Source: Saccopteryx bilineata | Lineage: Eukaryota; Chordata; Mammalia; Chiroptera; Emballonuridae | Direction: 5' to 3' | Length of the DNA: 64,000 bases | NCBI RefSeq assembly: GCF_036850765.1 | Contig: NC_089495.1 | Span: 202,803,847-202,867,846, forward strand | Shown: piece by piece, positions 35,026-46,403 of the stretch | Numbering within the stretch: position 1 is the stretch's first letter | How the letters are laid out: each line of letters starts with the position of its first letter | Program-made: the position numbers and the translations under genes | Notes under the pieces: model-generated | The model's input: the letters and a program-made list of their open reading frames with translations, nothing else | What the model was told of the DNA's origin: nothing | The model's database searches: none

Positions 35026-35604
35026 GTATGTACTCGGGCCTGGCATCGTCTCCTCCTGTGCATTTTTTGATGGCCTATCCCAGAGAGAAAGCATGACTCC
35101 TTTTCTCCTTGGAGGAAGCGTGGGCTGAATGGCAATAGTAGTGTTTCATTCACTGGAAGTGTATTAGGAGAATACGCTTTTAAAATCCCATGTTAAGCTA
35201 CTTGTTAACATGATCTGAAATAATGATATACCTTTCATTTATATAGTTTTTCATTTTACAAGAAAGCCTTTTTACATACACTATTTTACATAATCTTCAT
35301 ATCAAACTATGTCACGGAGCCCTAACCCCAATCTAGGAGTGAGTAGATTGAAGCTCAGAGTTCAGTATTTGTTCAAAGCTCAGAGTTCAGTATATTGTGA
35401 ACCTCCAGTTGGACATTATCCCTTAAATGCAGAGCAGCTTCTGCAGGTTCTCATCATGGTAGACTTGCTCTCAACAGTTTCAGAGCAGGGTTGAGGTAGC
35501 CCCTTCCTCACAACTCTGTCCCACACACTGTTCCTTCCTGAATGGCTGCTCCAAGGGAGAGCCTTCCAGAAAATCAAGTTTCATGATGGGAAGAACAAAG
35601 TGGT

Positions 35605-35800
35605 TGAGACAGCTAGGCTTGGGTTGGTGTCACAGCACCAGTATTTACCAGCTGTGTGGCCTTAGGCAAGTTCCTTGACTACTCTGAACAAAGGAAAAAC
35701 TTTGTAATATAGGGACAAGAATAATTGTAAGAATTTGATGAGATAATGCACATAATATGCTTAGCACAAGATTAGAATATAGTAGTTATTTAGTAAATGG
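35605..35800 (+). mobile_element. MIR relic
   Basis: TTACCAGCTGTGTGGCCTTA, AGGCAAGTTCCTTGACTACT and GATGAGATAATGCACATAAT in MIR order. Confidence 0.8.
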
Positions 35801-36164
35801 TTTAAAAAATAATTACCACTTTCTTTTTGATGCAGGCTCTTTGTAAACTAGACAATTTCATTCATGGGTGTCTAGTTCAGATTATTTCTCGTTAAGGTGG
35901 CCTAATAATGGGAGCATAGGTGTCCTTACACCTCCTCCCCTTCGCATCCTCACTGCCCCCCCACCGTGTGCATGTGCGCGTGCACACACACATTCTTCCT
36001 TCTGAGACTCAAGTTTTGCGGAAGTTGTTTCCCTAGGGAGGACTTTTGGCATATCCTAGGTCAGCTAATAGTGCCTGTCATGTTTATGCAGTCAAAATGC
36101 TTCAAGTGCCTGCCTCTGTGTGGGAAGCACCCAGGAGAAGGGGCAGAAAGAACACACACTTCAG

Positions 36165-36320
36165 GGTAAGATCAGAGTTCAAATTTTAGCTCCACTGGTT
36201 ACCAGTCACAGTTAGATAAACTTCTTAACCTCTTGTAAGCCATGTACTTCACCTATAAAATGGTTACCTCCCAGACTTTAAACAAAGATGCAATGAGCCT
36301 AGCGCTAAGTGGCCGGCACT
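36165..36320 (+). mobile_element. MIR relic
   Basis: Decayed MIR: CAAATTTTAGCTCCACTGGT, AACTTCTTAACCTCTTGTAA, TATAAAATGGTTACCTCCCA. Confidence 0.65.
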
Positions 36321-37060
36321 CTGCCTCACAGAGCTCTGGGAAGGTTAATTCCCTTTCTCTGCCTTTCGCTTCAGTGCTCGAGATACAGGGAGGGATCAAG
36401 GCTTTTCAGGAGCTCTCTGCCCTTGCAGGAGATAGAGACTTCACAGGACTAGGTGCTGTAGGGTTCTGGTTCTAGTTCTAGGGAGGCAGGTAAGCCCTAA
36501 GAATTAAAAAGCACCCTGATATGACTTAAATATATTCTCTGCTATTAAATGTTTCCATTCTACTTCCTTTCAGGAAACTTTTCCCTCTGGTACCAAGAGA
36601 ATAATGATGAAGTGATTAGAAAATATTTTTATCTGGATCATATATAATCCTAGAGAAATGTGAGAGCCTTGGGAAGATGAGCCAGCAGTTGGAAAAAAAT
36701 TCTCAATTTTAGTTAAGATTGTTTCCATTCTTTTTCAAGGGGCTGCTATATGCTTTTATCTTGAAAATGTGAGAAAGCAATACTGGAGTTAAAAGTAGAA
36801 GTTAATAATGTTAAGCTTTATCGGATAAGCATCTGAAATAAATTCTTAAAACAGATGCATTATTGATCTTTTTACTAAGTAGGGAGAGAATCTACAAAAT
36901 TAATAATTCTCACAGGAGGGTATCTAGGATGTTAGACTGAAGTATAGGGATGAGAGGACATACCCTTGAGTGACTGTGGCATATCTATTCCCTTAATCTT
37001 TACTATATGACCCAAGAAGTTTTCATTCTAGAATATATGGTGATTCTGTTCCAGTCCTCT
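36320..37060. other. NCOA6 intron, nothing recognised
   Basis: Unassigned intronic sequence. Confidence 0.5.
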
Positions 37061-37380
37061 TCAAGGGCCTAAGCTCTCTCTGTCCTTCAAAACCCAGTTC
37101 TTACATTTCTTCCTTTAGTATACTACCAGATTTCTCAGTTTACAATTGATCTCCTGTTTTGGACTCCTGCAGCACTTTATAACTTTATGAATCTCCGTCA
37201 TATAACATCACAGGGCACTCTAGTGTACTCCATGTGTATATCTCATCTTTAATACTATGTTGAATTCCTAATGGGCAGAAAGGATGGAATTTGGTTTCTA
37301 AGGGTACTTGGCACAGTGCTTTGCCCGTAGTAAGTTCTTGCTACCCATTAGATAAGCAAATGACATATCAAATTGATTGA
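37060..37380 (+). mobile_element. L2/CR1-like relic
   Basis: TGTCCTTCAAAACCCAGTTC followed by TTTATGAATCTCCGTCATAT and GGCACAGTGCTTTGCCCGTA: an old LINE-2/CR1 3' end. Confidence 0.6.
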
Positions 37381-37896
37381 TTAAATATGAGTGGACCACC
37401 TGCTTCCTGCCCATCACTCTTGCCAGGTGCTGTAGAAAAGTAAAAAATAAATTATATGATTAATTTCAGGTCTTGAGTGTAGACTTTTGAGGATGAGACA
37501 GAATTTTTAAAGTGGTAAAGTGAATGGTGTGATTGTTCCTCTGAAAGTGGCTTGGGTTGCCCACTCAGGGGGGCTTTTGTGTTTTTTTAGATTGGACAGA
37601 ACTTGACCCCAAGAAACAAAAATTATGAATGCTCTTGTCCTCGTGGCCACCTCCTTCCTTGATTACATATACTCAAAAAGGAAAATGGGTATTCCCAGTG
37701 GTAGTCTCTCTTACTGAGTGTTGTAGCCGTTAATTTTTTAAGTAAGGTTTGAAATGTACTTTCAAAGCCAACTTCAAGTACTGCCCTCTAAGAGTAGATG
37801 TATTTTGGCAGTTACTTAGCCCTTGATACAGTCAATGCTTTCTGTTTTGTTTAGAAAAGAAAATAAAAGGACTGTATTTTTTTTTTCTTGCCTTAG

Positions 37897-37965
37897 CCCC
37901 TTCACAGAGTTTAATCCCAAAGGAAACTCCAGCCACAGCACTGCAGGGGTCTGTTGCCAGACCAG
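37897..37965 (+). CDS. NCOA6: NCOA6 small coding exon (APSQSL...)
   Basis: A 69 bp exon (phase 1 to phase 1) encodes APSQSLIPKETPATALQGSV, then ARP. Acceptor after a T-rich run (CTTGCCTTAG), donor CCAG/GTAAGG. It aligns with the human segment remembered as APSQSLVSKETSTTALQASV. Confidence 0.92.
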
Positions 37966-37969
37966 GTAA

Positions 37970-38842
37970 GGCACACTTCAGAAGAACTCTCGGAATGGGA
38001 TGGGTTACCTGTGAACTGGTGCTGTCCTCACTGTGCCAGGAAGTGGCTAGAGCTCTCTTACCAGTTTGCTTCAGCACAGACCTCGGTTGAGTGGCAGAGC
38101 GATATGTGAGTAGTATTTGAGGTTATTTTCCCTGGTGTCAGCCAGAGAACTCAAGAAGAACATCTTGGTGCCCACTGTCTGTCTGCCACCCGGCTGGGGG
38201 GTCTCCATTGCGGAGTTTGCCCTGTCCCATAACCCTGACACAGATCTGGCAGCTGACTGACTGAAATATGGTAATTCACTGGGGTGGGAAGTGTTACTGC
38301 ACTAAGATAGTAATTGCATTATCATGACAGGAATCGAGGCTTGTTTTGAGAACCTCTGCTATATAGTGAGGCAGCCATTCTTCCAGGGAGACAGTCATTT
38401 CAGTCATTTCTGGGTGGCATTAAGTTTCTTCCCATGACCAACGTGCTGTAAATAGCGCTAGGGATGGTGTTTGTGGAGGGTAGAGTCCATGGTAATCTGA
38501 CAGATAATAATTGCTGTGGGATGCTGGGTCAGCTCTGAGTGCCTGAGGACCTTGATGGCAGTAACAACACTGCCTTCATAGATTAGACAGGCAAAGCCGG
38601 CCAAGTATCATAGATATGGTACAGGGTAGACTTGCCTGGGTCATTGCCACTATAGGTCGTTTGAAGGGTTCCAGAAAAAAAGAGTGAAGTATGACTACTT
38701 TGCACAAAGTAGGTTAGAGTTTCATTTTCAGCAGTTTGTACACTTGACACAATTTATAAGCAGAAAACCACAACCATATTTAATTTCGTGAGTCTAAGCC
38801 AGTAAAAGTAAGTATTGTGATTGTATTTTAAACCTGCTTCAG
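37970..38842. other. NCOA6 intron, nothing recognised
   Basis: No recognised element between the exon ending at 37965 and the SINE at 38843. Confidence 0.5.
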
Positions 38843-39018
38843 GCCTGACCTGTGGTGGCGCAGTGGATAAAGCATCAACCTGGAAATGCTGAGGTCACCG
38901 GTTCGAAACCCTGGGCTTGCCTGGTCAAGGCACATATGGGAGTTGATGCTTCCAGCTCCTCCCCCCTTCTCTCTCCTCTCTCTCTCCTCTCTAAAAATGA
39001 ATTAAAAAAAAAAAAAAA
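38843..39018 (+). mobile_element. S1-type tRNA-SINE, full length
   Basis: Near-consensus S1, A-rich tail, duplication of ~AACCTGCTTCAG on both sides (38831 and 39021). Confidence 0.94.
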
Positions 39019-39352
39019 AAACCCTGCTTCAGGGTGCTCTGTCCTATATGTCCTATATGCTCTGTCCTATCAGACCTCTCAGACCTCTGGAAAAAAGGAA
39101 TGAGCAAAACCATTTCAGCTACCCAGACTGCTCCTTAGCTACCAACTGGCCACATGATACCTGACATCGGTGGGAATGGAACAAATCATTCAGGGAAGGG
39201 ATTAGATGGTAAAGCTCATTTTTTGTAAGAAAAGGAGCAACAGGGAAAAGGAAGGGAATTCCGTTTCCTATCCCAACTTTTTACTCCAAAATATGTGTCC
39301 TCCTCAGAATAACTGGTCCAAGAATCCTGTTCCTTTCAAAAGTTTGACTACA

Positions 39353-39768
39353 GGCCCTGGCCGGTTGGCTCAGTGGTAGAGCATCAGCCTGGCGTGTAAG
39401 GGGTCCCAGGTTCGATTCCTGGCCAGGGCACACAGGAGAAGCGCCCATCTGCTTCTCCACCCCTCCCCCTCTCCTTCCTCTCTGTCTCTGTCTTCCCCTC
39501 CCGCAGCGAGGCTCCACTGGAGCAAAGATGGCCCGGGCGGGCGCTGGGGATGGCTCCTTGGCCTCTGCCCCAGGTGCTAGAGTGGCTCTGGTCGCAGCAG
39601 AGCGACGCCCCGGAGGGGTAGAGCATCGCCCCCTGGTGGGCAGAGCGTTGCCCCCTGGTGGGTGTGCTGGGTGGATCCCGGTCGGTCGCATGCGGGAGTC
39701 TGTCTGTCTCTCCCCATTTCCAGCTTCGGAAAAATACAAAAATACAAAAATAAAAAAATAAATTAAAA
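39353..39768 (+). mobile_element. S3-type tRNA-SINE, full length
   Basis: Near-consensus S3 with boxes A and B and two tandem CCCCCTGGTGGG units. Duplication AAAGTTTGACTACA at about 39339 and 39771. Confidence 0.95.
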
Positions 39769-40111
39769 AGAAAGTTTGACTACAATCAATCTCCTTAAAA
39801 TACCTCCAAAGCCACTCACTATCACCACCAAACCCCTTTGATCTCAATGTACATGAATTACCTCTGATAGTGTTAAAGCCTCAAAAGCACTGAATTTTGT
39901 TCCTAAAGAGCAAGCTAAGCAAGACTTCTTTGTGCCACCCCCTTTTGACAAACCATTTTCATTTTGAGCACACCTCCCGAGTTTCTTTGCTCCAGCAGGG
40001 CCAGCAAGGCATCTGAGACTCAGTGAGTTGGTGCCTTTCTTGGGGAGGAGTTTCCATGTTGTATGGATCAGATATGGGGCACTAAGTAGCAAATAAGAAG
40101 CAAGGATTCTT

Positions 40112-40422
40112 GCCTGACCAGGTGATGGTCCAGTGGATGGAGCGTCAGACTGGGACGCAGAGAACCGAGATTTGAAACCCTGAGGTCGCCAGCTTGAGTG
40201 CGGGCTCATCTTGTTTGAGCAAGGTTCACTGGCTTGAGCAAGGGGTCACTCGGTCTGCTGGAGCCCCCACACACCCCTGTCAAGGCACATATGAGAAAGC
40301 AATTAATAAACAACTAAGGTGCCACAATGAATAGTTGATGCTTCTCATCTCTCTCTCCCTTCCTGTCTGTCCCTGTCTATCCCTCTCTCTGACTCTCTGT
40401 CTCTGTCAAAAAAAAAAAAAAA
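40112..40422 (+). mobile_element. S2-type tRNA-SINE
   Basis: S2 copy with duplication AAGCAAGGATTCT at about 40099 and 40421. Confidence 0.93.
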
Positions 40423-40509
40423 GCAAGGATTCTCTTCTACCAGCATCTTGTATTAAAGGTCTAGGAGTCCAGCCTCCTCGCATGAAGACTACATCAACAT
40501 GAACAGTAT

Positions 40510-40715
40510 GGCAACAGTAATAATAGCTAATTCTGAGTTATTACTAAGCACCAGGTGCTGTGCTAGAATTTTTAGATGTGTTATTTCACTTAATCTTTTT
40601 AACATTGAAGTGGGTAAAGTGGTTATCAGATGAGGCATTAAGCACAGAGAGGTCAAGTAATTTGTTGGAAGGTCACATGGCTACTAAGCCATGAGGTCAG
40701 AATTTTGACCTAGGT
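40510..40715 (+). mobile_element. MIR (MIRb-like) relic
   Basis: Good MIR match: ATAATAGCTAATTCTGAGTT, AAGCACCAGGTGCTGTGCTA, GCACAGAGAGGTCAAGTAAT, GGTCACATGGCTACTAAGCC. Confidence 0.88.
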
Positions 40716-41468
40716 GCTCTGGCTTCATTGCCATCCAGGAGGTCCCCGTGTAACCCGTCGGGTGTGTTAGACGTGTACACTGAGTCAGAGGTGCTGAATG
40801 CCCCCCACACAGGACAAACAGGTATAGGGCTGGGTGAGACCAGAGTCAGGAGAGATCGCCGTGGTCTGGTGCACCAGGGAAGTCTTAGAAAAAGATGGAG
40901 CTACGTAACCCGGCATAGGGTGGAGGAAGATGTTTTCTGTTGGTGCTTTTCCTTTCCCGGAGGTCACAGCTGCGGGGTGGAGAAAAGCAAAGCAGTCTGT
41001 CCTCTAAAGTTCTGTGATGAAGTTCTTTGGAGGAGAATGCATTCTTAACAGAGGTTTAGGATATATTGAAAGATTACTGTCTTTAAAACACGGGTCAAGG
41101 GATTGGGAATATTTTAAGAATGAAAACAGTCTCTTCTACATGAGAGGGATGACACTTATTTTACTAACTAGTTATAGCAGGGTAAAATATGAACCAGGCA
41201 GCGTGACTTTAGTTCTGTTGATCCAAACAGCATTATTTCACAGTGGAGTAGAAATAAATATAGACCAAGTAAGTGTCTTATGCCCAGACAGTCGAGTTGT
41301 ATCTGTGCCAGCTCTGTCCCTGTCCCATGTAGGGTGAGGACCCTGCCAGGCACAGAGACATGTTAGCCTCAACAGGGCAGTCAGAATCTCCTAGACCCCT
41401 AGCCTCTCCCTGTGAACATACACACCAGACACTCCACATCTCATTTCTGTCCTTTGTGTTTTTTACAG

Positions 41469-41505
41469 AACTCGAGGCAAATGCTGCCGTAGTCTCTGGA
41501 CAAAG
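41469..41505 (+). CDS. NCOA6: NCOA6 micro-exon (ELEANAAVVSGQ)
   Basis: A 37 bp exon (phase 1 in, phase 2 out) encodes ELEANAAVVSGQ. Acceptor TTTTTACAG, consensus donor CAAAG/GTAAGA. It is far below open-reading-frame detection length and is identified by its conserved peptide and by phase fit with both neighbours. Confidence 0.9.
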
Positions 41506-41710
41506 GTAAGATGATCATTTCTGCAGACTTAGCCTGAATATGGCATAAGCCTCTTTGAAGATTATCTACTTTTTCAGCCTTTAAACCTCTTCTAAAGTAG
41601 AGAGCTGTCATTAGTCCTAACCTTTCAATGGTAAATATTAAGACATTTTTCTTAATAAAACTTGGTGGCTAAATTTCTACCTTTCATGATAGTTTTGAAA
41701 ACTAAATGAT

Positions 41711-42030
41711 GCCTGACCAGGCGGTGGCGCAGTGGATAGAGTGTCGGACTGGGATGTAGACGACCCAGGTTCGAGACCCCAAGGTCGCGGGCTCCTCTGG
41801 TTTGAGCAAAAGCTCACCAACTTGAACCCAAAGTCACTGGCTCCAGCAAGGGGTTACTCGGTCTGCTGAAGGCCCGCGGTCAAGGCACATATGAGAAAGC
41901 AATCAATGAACAACTAAGGTGTTGCAACGCGCAATGAAAAACTAATGATTGATGCTTCTCATCTCTCTCCGTTCCTGTTGGTCCCTATTTATCCCTCTTT
42001 CTGACTCTCTGTCTCTGAAAAAGAAAAAAA
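41711..42030 (+). mobile_element. S2-type tRNA-SINE
   Basis: Near-consensus S2, about 205 bp downstream of the 41469-41505 exon. Confidence 0.92.
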
Positions 42031-42099
42031 GAATTTCTCATATTTGTACATCTTTATTTGTAAAACATGTTCACATTCTCTCATTGAATCCTCACATCT

Positions 42100-42330
42100 A
42101 CCCTGTGAAGTGGCAATGATAGCCAGCACTTACTGAACTCTATTCCATGCCCTGCATGAGGCTACAATCTCCCTAGATGTGTTAATTTATTTAATTTTCA
42201 CAGATTCTACTAGGAAAGTAAATCTCCTCTTACAGCTATGGAACCTGCAGATCAAAGCTTAGCTAATTACCCAAGGTGATAGGCTTAGTACATGGTAAAG
42301 CTGAGATTCAAACCAGCCCTTCTGAGTCCA
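42100..42330 (+). mobile_element. MIR relic
   Basis: GATAGCCAGCACTTACTGAA, then TTAATTTTCACAGATTCTAC and GGTAAAGCTGAGATTCAAAC. Confidence 0.8.
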
Positions 42331-42495
42331 GAGCTCTCCCACGTCACCAGCATGTTACAGCAGACAGGTGGAGAGCTATAGATCAAGAATCTGATGCTTA
42401 GAAAGAATGACACAGCATGGCCAATGAATGCATGCTAAAACTTGACCCCTGTTACTCTGGCTCCAAATTCATTGCTATTTCTACTAAACTACTTT

Positions 42496-42534
42496 AATCG
42501 CTTCTCAGTCTTTTGGCTAAGATCAAGTGTAGTG
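42496..42534 (+). pseudogene. U2 snRNA 5'-end fragment (3'-truncated retropseudogene)
   Basis: 39 bases: one A, then the first ~38 bases of U2 (ATCGCTTCTC…TTTTGGCTAAGATCAAGTGT…), with CpG-decay type changes. Exact 16 bp duplication TCTACTAAACTACTTT at 42480-42495 and 42535-42550. No poly(A). Confidence 0.93.
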
Positions 42535-43256
42535 TCTACTAAACTACTTTGTCTAGTTTTTTTGTGTTTTTTATTGGGCTAATAATTGAATTCATTTGCA
42601 TTTTTGAAATATACACGAACTATATGACTAGAGAAAGAAGATATTCAGACCAAAAATATCCTGTGGGTATTTGTTTCTAGAACTACCTGACCATATAAAG
42701 CCCAGGACAATATTGCTGTGGCTCTTGTTTTGTCAGGAGAAAGAGGTGCCTCCATTAGGAATCCTAATGGATTCCTCAGAGGCTTTGGCCTCCCAGTCAG
42801 ATGGCTCTTGTCACCGCTTCCAAAAGGATGTGAAAGTCTCCCTGCCTTATAGTTCCACCCCAGCTTCAGCCCCCACTCCATGACTTACCTCAGCTTCTGG
42901 GGCCGTCGTTACTGACTTCCCAGCCGTAGTACCAGTAGCGAAGGGTCCTCAGGAGGAGTGGACAGTGGAGGGGGTAGGGATAGTTGATAGGTCAGAGTTC
43001 GTGCCCTAAGGGGCTCACAATCTGGTGGATGGCACCAGACATCAAAATAAAACATGCTTCCAGGCCGATGCCTGGTACAGAGTGGGCCCAAACCACGGAA
43101 CAGACAGCTCCGCCTGGGGCAGGGAAGGCTTCCAGCAGAGGTCCTTTTACCCGGCTTCTTCTTGTTTTGTCCTGTTGCTTTTGTTTCCCTTCTGATGCCT
43201 TACAGGCAAATTTAATCAGCTTCTTCTTTTTTTGGTAATGATTTTTTTTTTTTTTT

Positions 43257-43595
43257 TGTATTTTTCTGAAGCTGGAAACGGGGATAGACAGACAGACTCC
43301 CGCATGCGCCCTACCGGGATCTACCCGGCACGCCCACCAGGGGGTTTCGCTCTGTCGCGACCAGAGCCACTCCAGCGCCTGGGGCAGAGACCAAGGAGCC
43401 ATCCCCAGCACCCGGGCCATCTTTGCTCCAATGGAGCCTTGGCTGCGGGAGGGGAAGAGAGAGACAGAGAGGAAGGAGAGGGGGAGGGGTGGAGAAGCAG
43501 ATGGGCGCCTCTCCTGTGTGCCCTGGCCGGGAATTGAACCCAGGACTTCTGCACGCCAGGCCGACGCTCTACCACTGAGCCAACTGGCCAGGGCC
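43257..43595 (-). mobile_element. S3-type tRNA-SINE nested in an S2 tail
   Basis: Near-complete minus-strand S3 lying in the T-run (A-tail) of the S2 copy to its right. Confidence 0.93.
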
Positions 43596-43599
43596 TGAT

Positions 43600-43873
43600 T
43601 TCTTTTTTTTTTATTTACAGAGACAGAGAGAGGGATAGATAGGAAGAGACAGGAAGGAAGAGAGATGAAAAGCATCGATTCTTCCTTGCGACACCTTAGT
43701 TGTTCATTGATTGCTTTCTCATATGTGCCTTGACCGGGGGCTACAGCAGACCGAGCAACCCCTTGCTCAAGCCAGATGAGCCCATGCTCAAGCTGGCGAC
43801 CTCAGGGTCTCGAACTGGGGTCCTCTGCATCCCAGTCCAACGCTCTATCCACTGCGCCACCTCCTGATCAGGC
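43600..43873 (-). mobile_element. S2-type tRNA-SINE (host of the S3 insertion)
   Basis: Minus-strand S2. Its duplication TTTGGTAATGATTTTT is at 43231-43246 (left of the S3) and 43874-43889. Confidence 0.93.
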
Positions 43874-43930
43874 TTTGGTAATGATTTTTAACATGCATCT
43901 TTATACCATAAAAGTAGAAAAGGGTTTATT

Positions 43931-44105
43931 GCAGTGGATAAAGCGTCGACCTGGAAATGCTGAGGTCGCTGGTTCAAAACCCTGGGCTTGCCTGGTCAAG
44001 GCACATATGGGAGTTGATGCTTCCAGCTCCTCCCCCCTGTCTCTCTCTCCTCTCTGTCTCTCTCTGTCTGTCTCTCTTCTCTAAAATGAATAAATTAAAA
44101 AAAAA
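43931..44105 (+). mobile_element. S1-type tRNA-SINE, 5'-truncated
   Basis: Begins at GCAGTGGATAAAGCGTCGAC, lacking the first ~17 bases. Flanked by AGAAAAGGGTTTATT at about 43916 and 44107. Confidence 0.92.
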
Positions 44106-44121
44106 AAGAAAAGGGTTTATT

Positions 44122-44710
44122 AAAAATACTTGAAATTCAGAATCAGAGAATTACAAAGAAAAAGTTACTCACCAGTAAAGCAGTATTCCTGTGACTCAGT
44201 AATATTCACTCTGTGTATTTCAGTTCATCTCCTAGTCCTCTTCACAGAGTATACACACAGATAGAGAGAGTATTTTATATATAAACATGATACCTAGCGT
44301 TTACATACAGCTAGTATGTTGTATTATATCTAAATACGTACACTGTAATGTTTTTATATAAATGTTATGCATTGTACATACAAATATACACCTCACACCC
44401 ATTTATGCATATGTGGTTACATATATACAAACTATATATCATTATGAAAATGGGACTGTACAGTTCATATGGTAACATTTTTACTCACCATATTCTCATG
44501 AACAGTTTTTGTCATTATATAACCTTTACAACATGATTTTTCCTGACCACATATGATGTACCATGATTTAATTAACCTATTATTAAGCATTTAGGTCATC
44601 TGTTTTCATTAATACGAATAAAATGCTTTGACATCTTGGTGTGTAACTAGAATCTGTAAAAATATTTGTTTCCTCCAGCATCTAGAAGTGGAATAGCTGA
44701 GCCAGAGTTA
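44122..44710. other. NCOA6 intron, AT-rich, nothing recognised
   Basis: TATA-rich stretch (about 44260-44460) with alternating TA/TG, otherwise unassigned. Confidence 0.5.
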
Positions 44711-44711
44711 C

Positions 44712-44946
44712 ACTGGGGTTTTTCAACCTCAGCATCATTGACAGTTTAGATCAAATAACTCTTGGGGGGAAGGGAAGGCTCTCTTCTGCATTATAGGATG
44801 TTTAGTGGCATCCCTGGTAGATGCCACTTAAAAGTCCTAGTCGCATTCCACCACTACCATCACCCCTAAGTCACAATCAGAAATGTCTCCACACATTGCT
44901 AAATGTCTCCTAGGAGGCAAAACTGCCCCTTGTTGAGAACCATTGG
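44712..44946. mobile_element. MER5-type hAT-Charlie relic
   Basis: GGGGTTTTTCAACCTCAGCA, ATAGGATGTTTAGTGGCATC, CTCCACACATTGCTAAATGT and GTTGAGAACCATTGG in MER5 order. Confidence 0.88.
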
Positions 44947-45069
44947 ATCACACAGTTTATACTCCAGGAGGAGATTTTCTCCCTGTACCCTCCGTAATAC
45001 TGGATATTACCAATTTAAAATCTTGGCCTACTTAAAAAAAAAAGAAAAAAAAAAGGTCTTTGCCTACTG

Positions 45070-45545
45070 AAAAAGAGGATTGAATTAGGGACGAGCAGTA
45101 TCCCCATCAGTGTATTGTGAATACATGCTTGTGTAGTTTGATTTGTAATAAGCCATTATCTGATGACACGAGGTTCATAGTAAACGTCAGTATATGTTAG
45201 TGATTTCCTAGATTTTAGGTACTGTTAACTTTTGAGGGGAAATATTATTATCTTAGGAAAATGGATGAGGGAGTTAGTGGATTTTTATGTAAAGTTCTCA
45301 TGTCTTTTACCTGTTTTCCACAATTTCACTGGCATCATGCTTTAGTACTTTATGTCTACTAATGTAACAAGCTAAACTTATTTTTCAGTTGTCAGTAATT
45401 TAGAAGGTAATTATGCCCACTGTCCCAGGATGGAATAATTTCTATGTAGTTTTCCTGCCTTATGAATGAAACTTTATGTGAAGAGCCCGTTTTCTGTGAC
45501 TTGATTCCCTTACCTCCTTGGAAACTTTGTGCTTCCGTCTGTCAG
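45070..45545. other. NCOA6 intron, nothing recognised
   Basis: Unique-looking sequence leading to the acceptor at 45545. Confidence 0.5.
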
Positions 45546-45694
45546 CAGTGAGCCCAAAGAGATAATTGAGAAGTCCAAAACCCCAAGCCGGAGAAATTCC
45601 CGAACTGAAGAGCCAATTGTGGCTTCTGAAAGTGTGGAAAACGGACATCGGAAGAGGTCCTCTCGGCCTGCCTCGGCCTCCAGCTCTACTAAAG
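45546..45694 (+). CDS. NCOA6: NCOA6 penultimate coding exon (SEPKEIIEKSK...)
   Basis: A 149 bp exon (phase 2 to phase 1) encodes SEPKEIIEKSKTPSRRNSRT, EEPIVASESVENGHRKRSSR and PASASSSTK: a basic, Ser-rich, conserved C-terminal region. The acceptor is a tandem CAGCAG, so two starts three bases apart (45546 or 45549) are possible. The upstream one reproduces the human SSEPK. Donor AAAG/GTTAGC. Confidence 0.94.
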
Positions 45695-46020
45695 GTTAGC
45701 AGTGGGGGCGGTGCTGTTAGAGGGCAAATAGAAGAACGGGGCCTTATCAAAGCGCAGAGGACTTGGTCCTTCATCTTTACATCTGTTCCTTAGATTTGTC
45801 AAGTTACTTTGACTTCTGTTTGGTCTTTCCTTTATTTATTAGTTCATTTAACTGTGTGTTTTGTGTGTGGGTACACAAGAGCAACAAGCGCTGCTGGAAA
45901 AAAGAACATAACAAGGCAGATTGAGTCATTATCACTGTCTCAGAGAGGTCCTCAGTAATACGGCCCCGCCATCTTCCTATGTTTTCGTAGTCAACTCTCT
46001 TCCCACTCTGCTGTTTTTAA

Positions 46021-46403
46021 TTTTTTTTTTTTTTTTTTTTTTTTGGTATTTTTCTGAAGCTGGAAATGGGGAGAGACAGTCAGACAGACTCCCGCATGCA
46101 CCCGACCGGGATCCACCCGGCACGCCCACCAGGGGCGAGGCTCTTGCCCCTCCGGGGCATCGCTCTGCCACGACCAGAGCCACTCTAGCGCCTGGGGCAG
46201 AGGCCAAGGAGCCATCCCCAGCGCCCGGGCCATCTTTGCTCCAATGGAGCCTTGGCTGCGGGAGGGGAAGAGAGAGACAGAGAGGAAGGAGGGGGGGTGG
46301 AGAACCAAATGGGTGCTTCTCCTATGTGCCCTGGCTGGGAATTGAACCCGGGTCCCCCACATGCCAGGCCGACGCTCTATCGCTGAGCCAACCAGCCAGG
46401 GCC
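46021..46403 (-). mobile_element. S3-type tRNA-SINE nested in an S1 tail
   Basis: Full S3 in reverse, lying in the A-tail of the S1 copy to its right. Confidence 0.94.
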
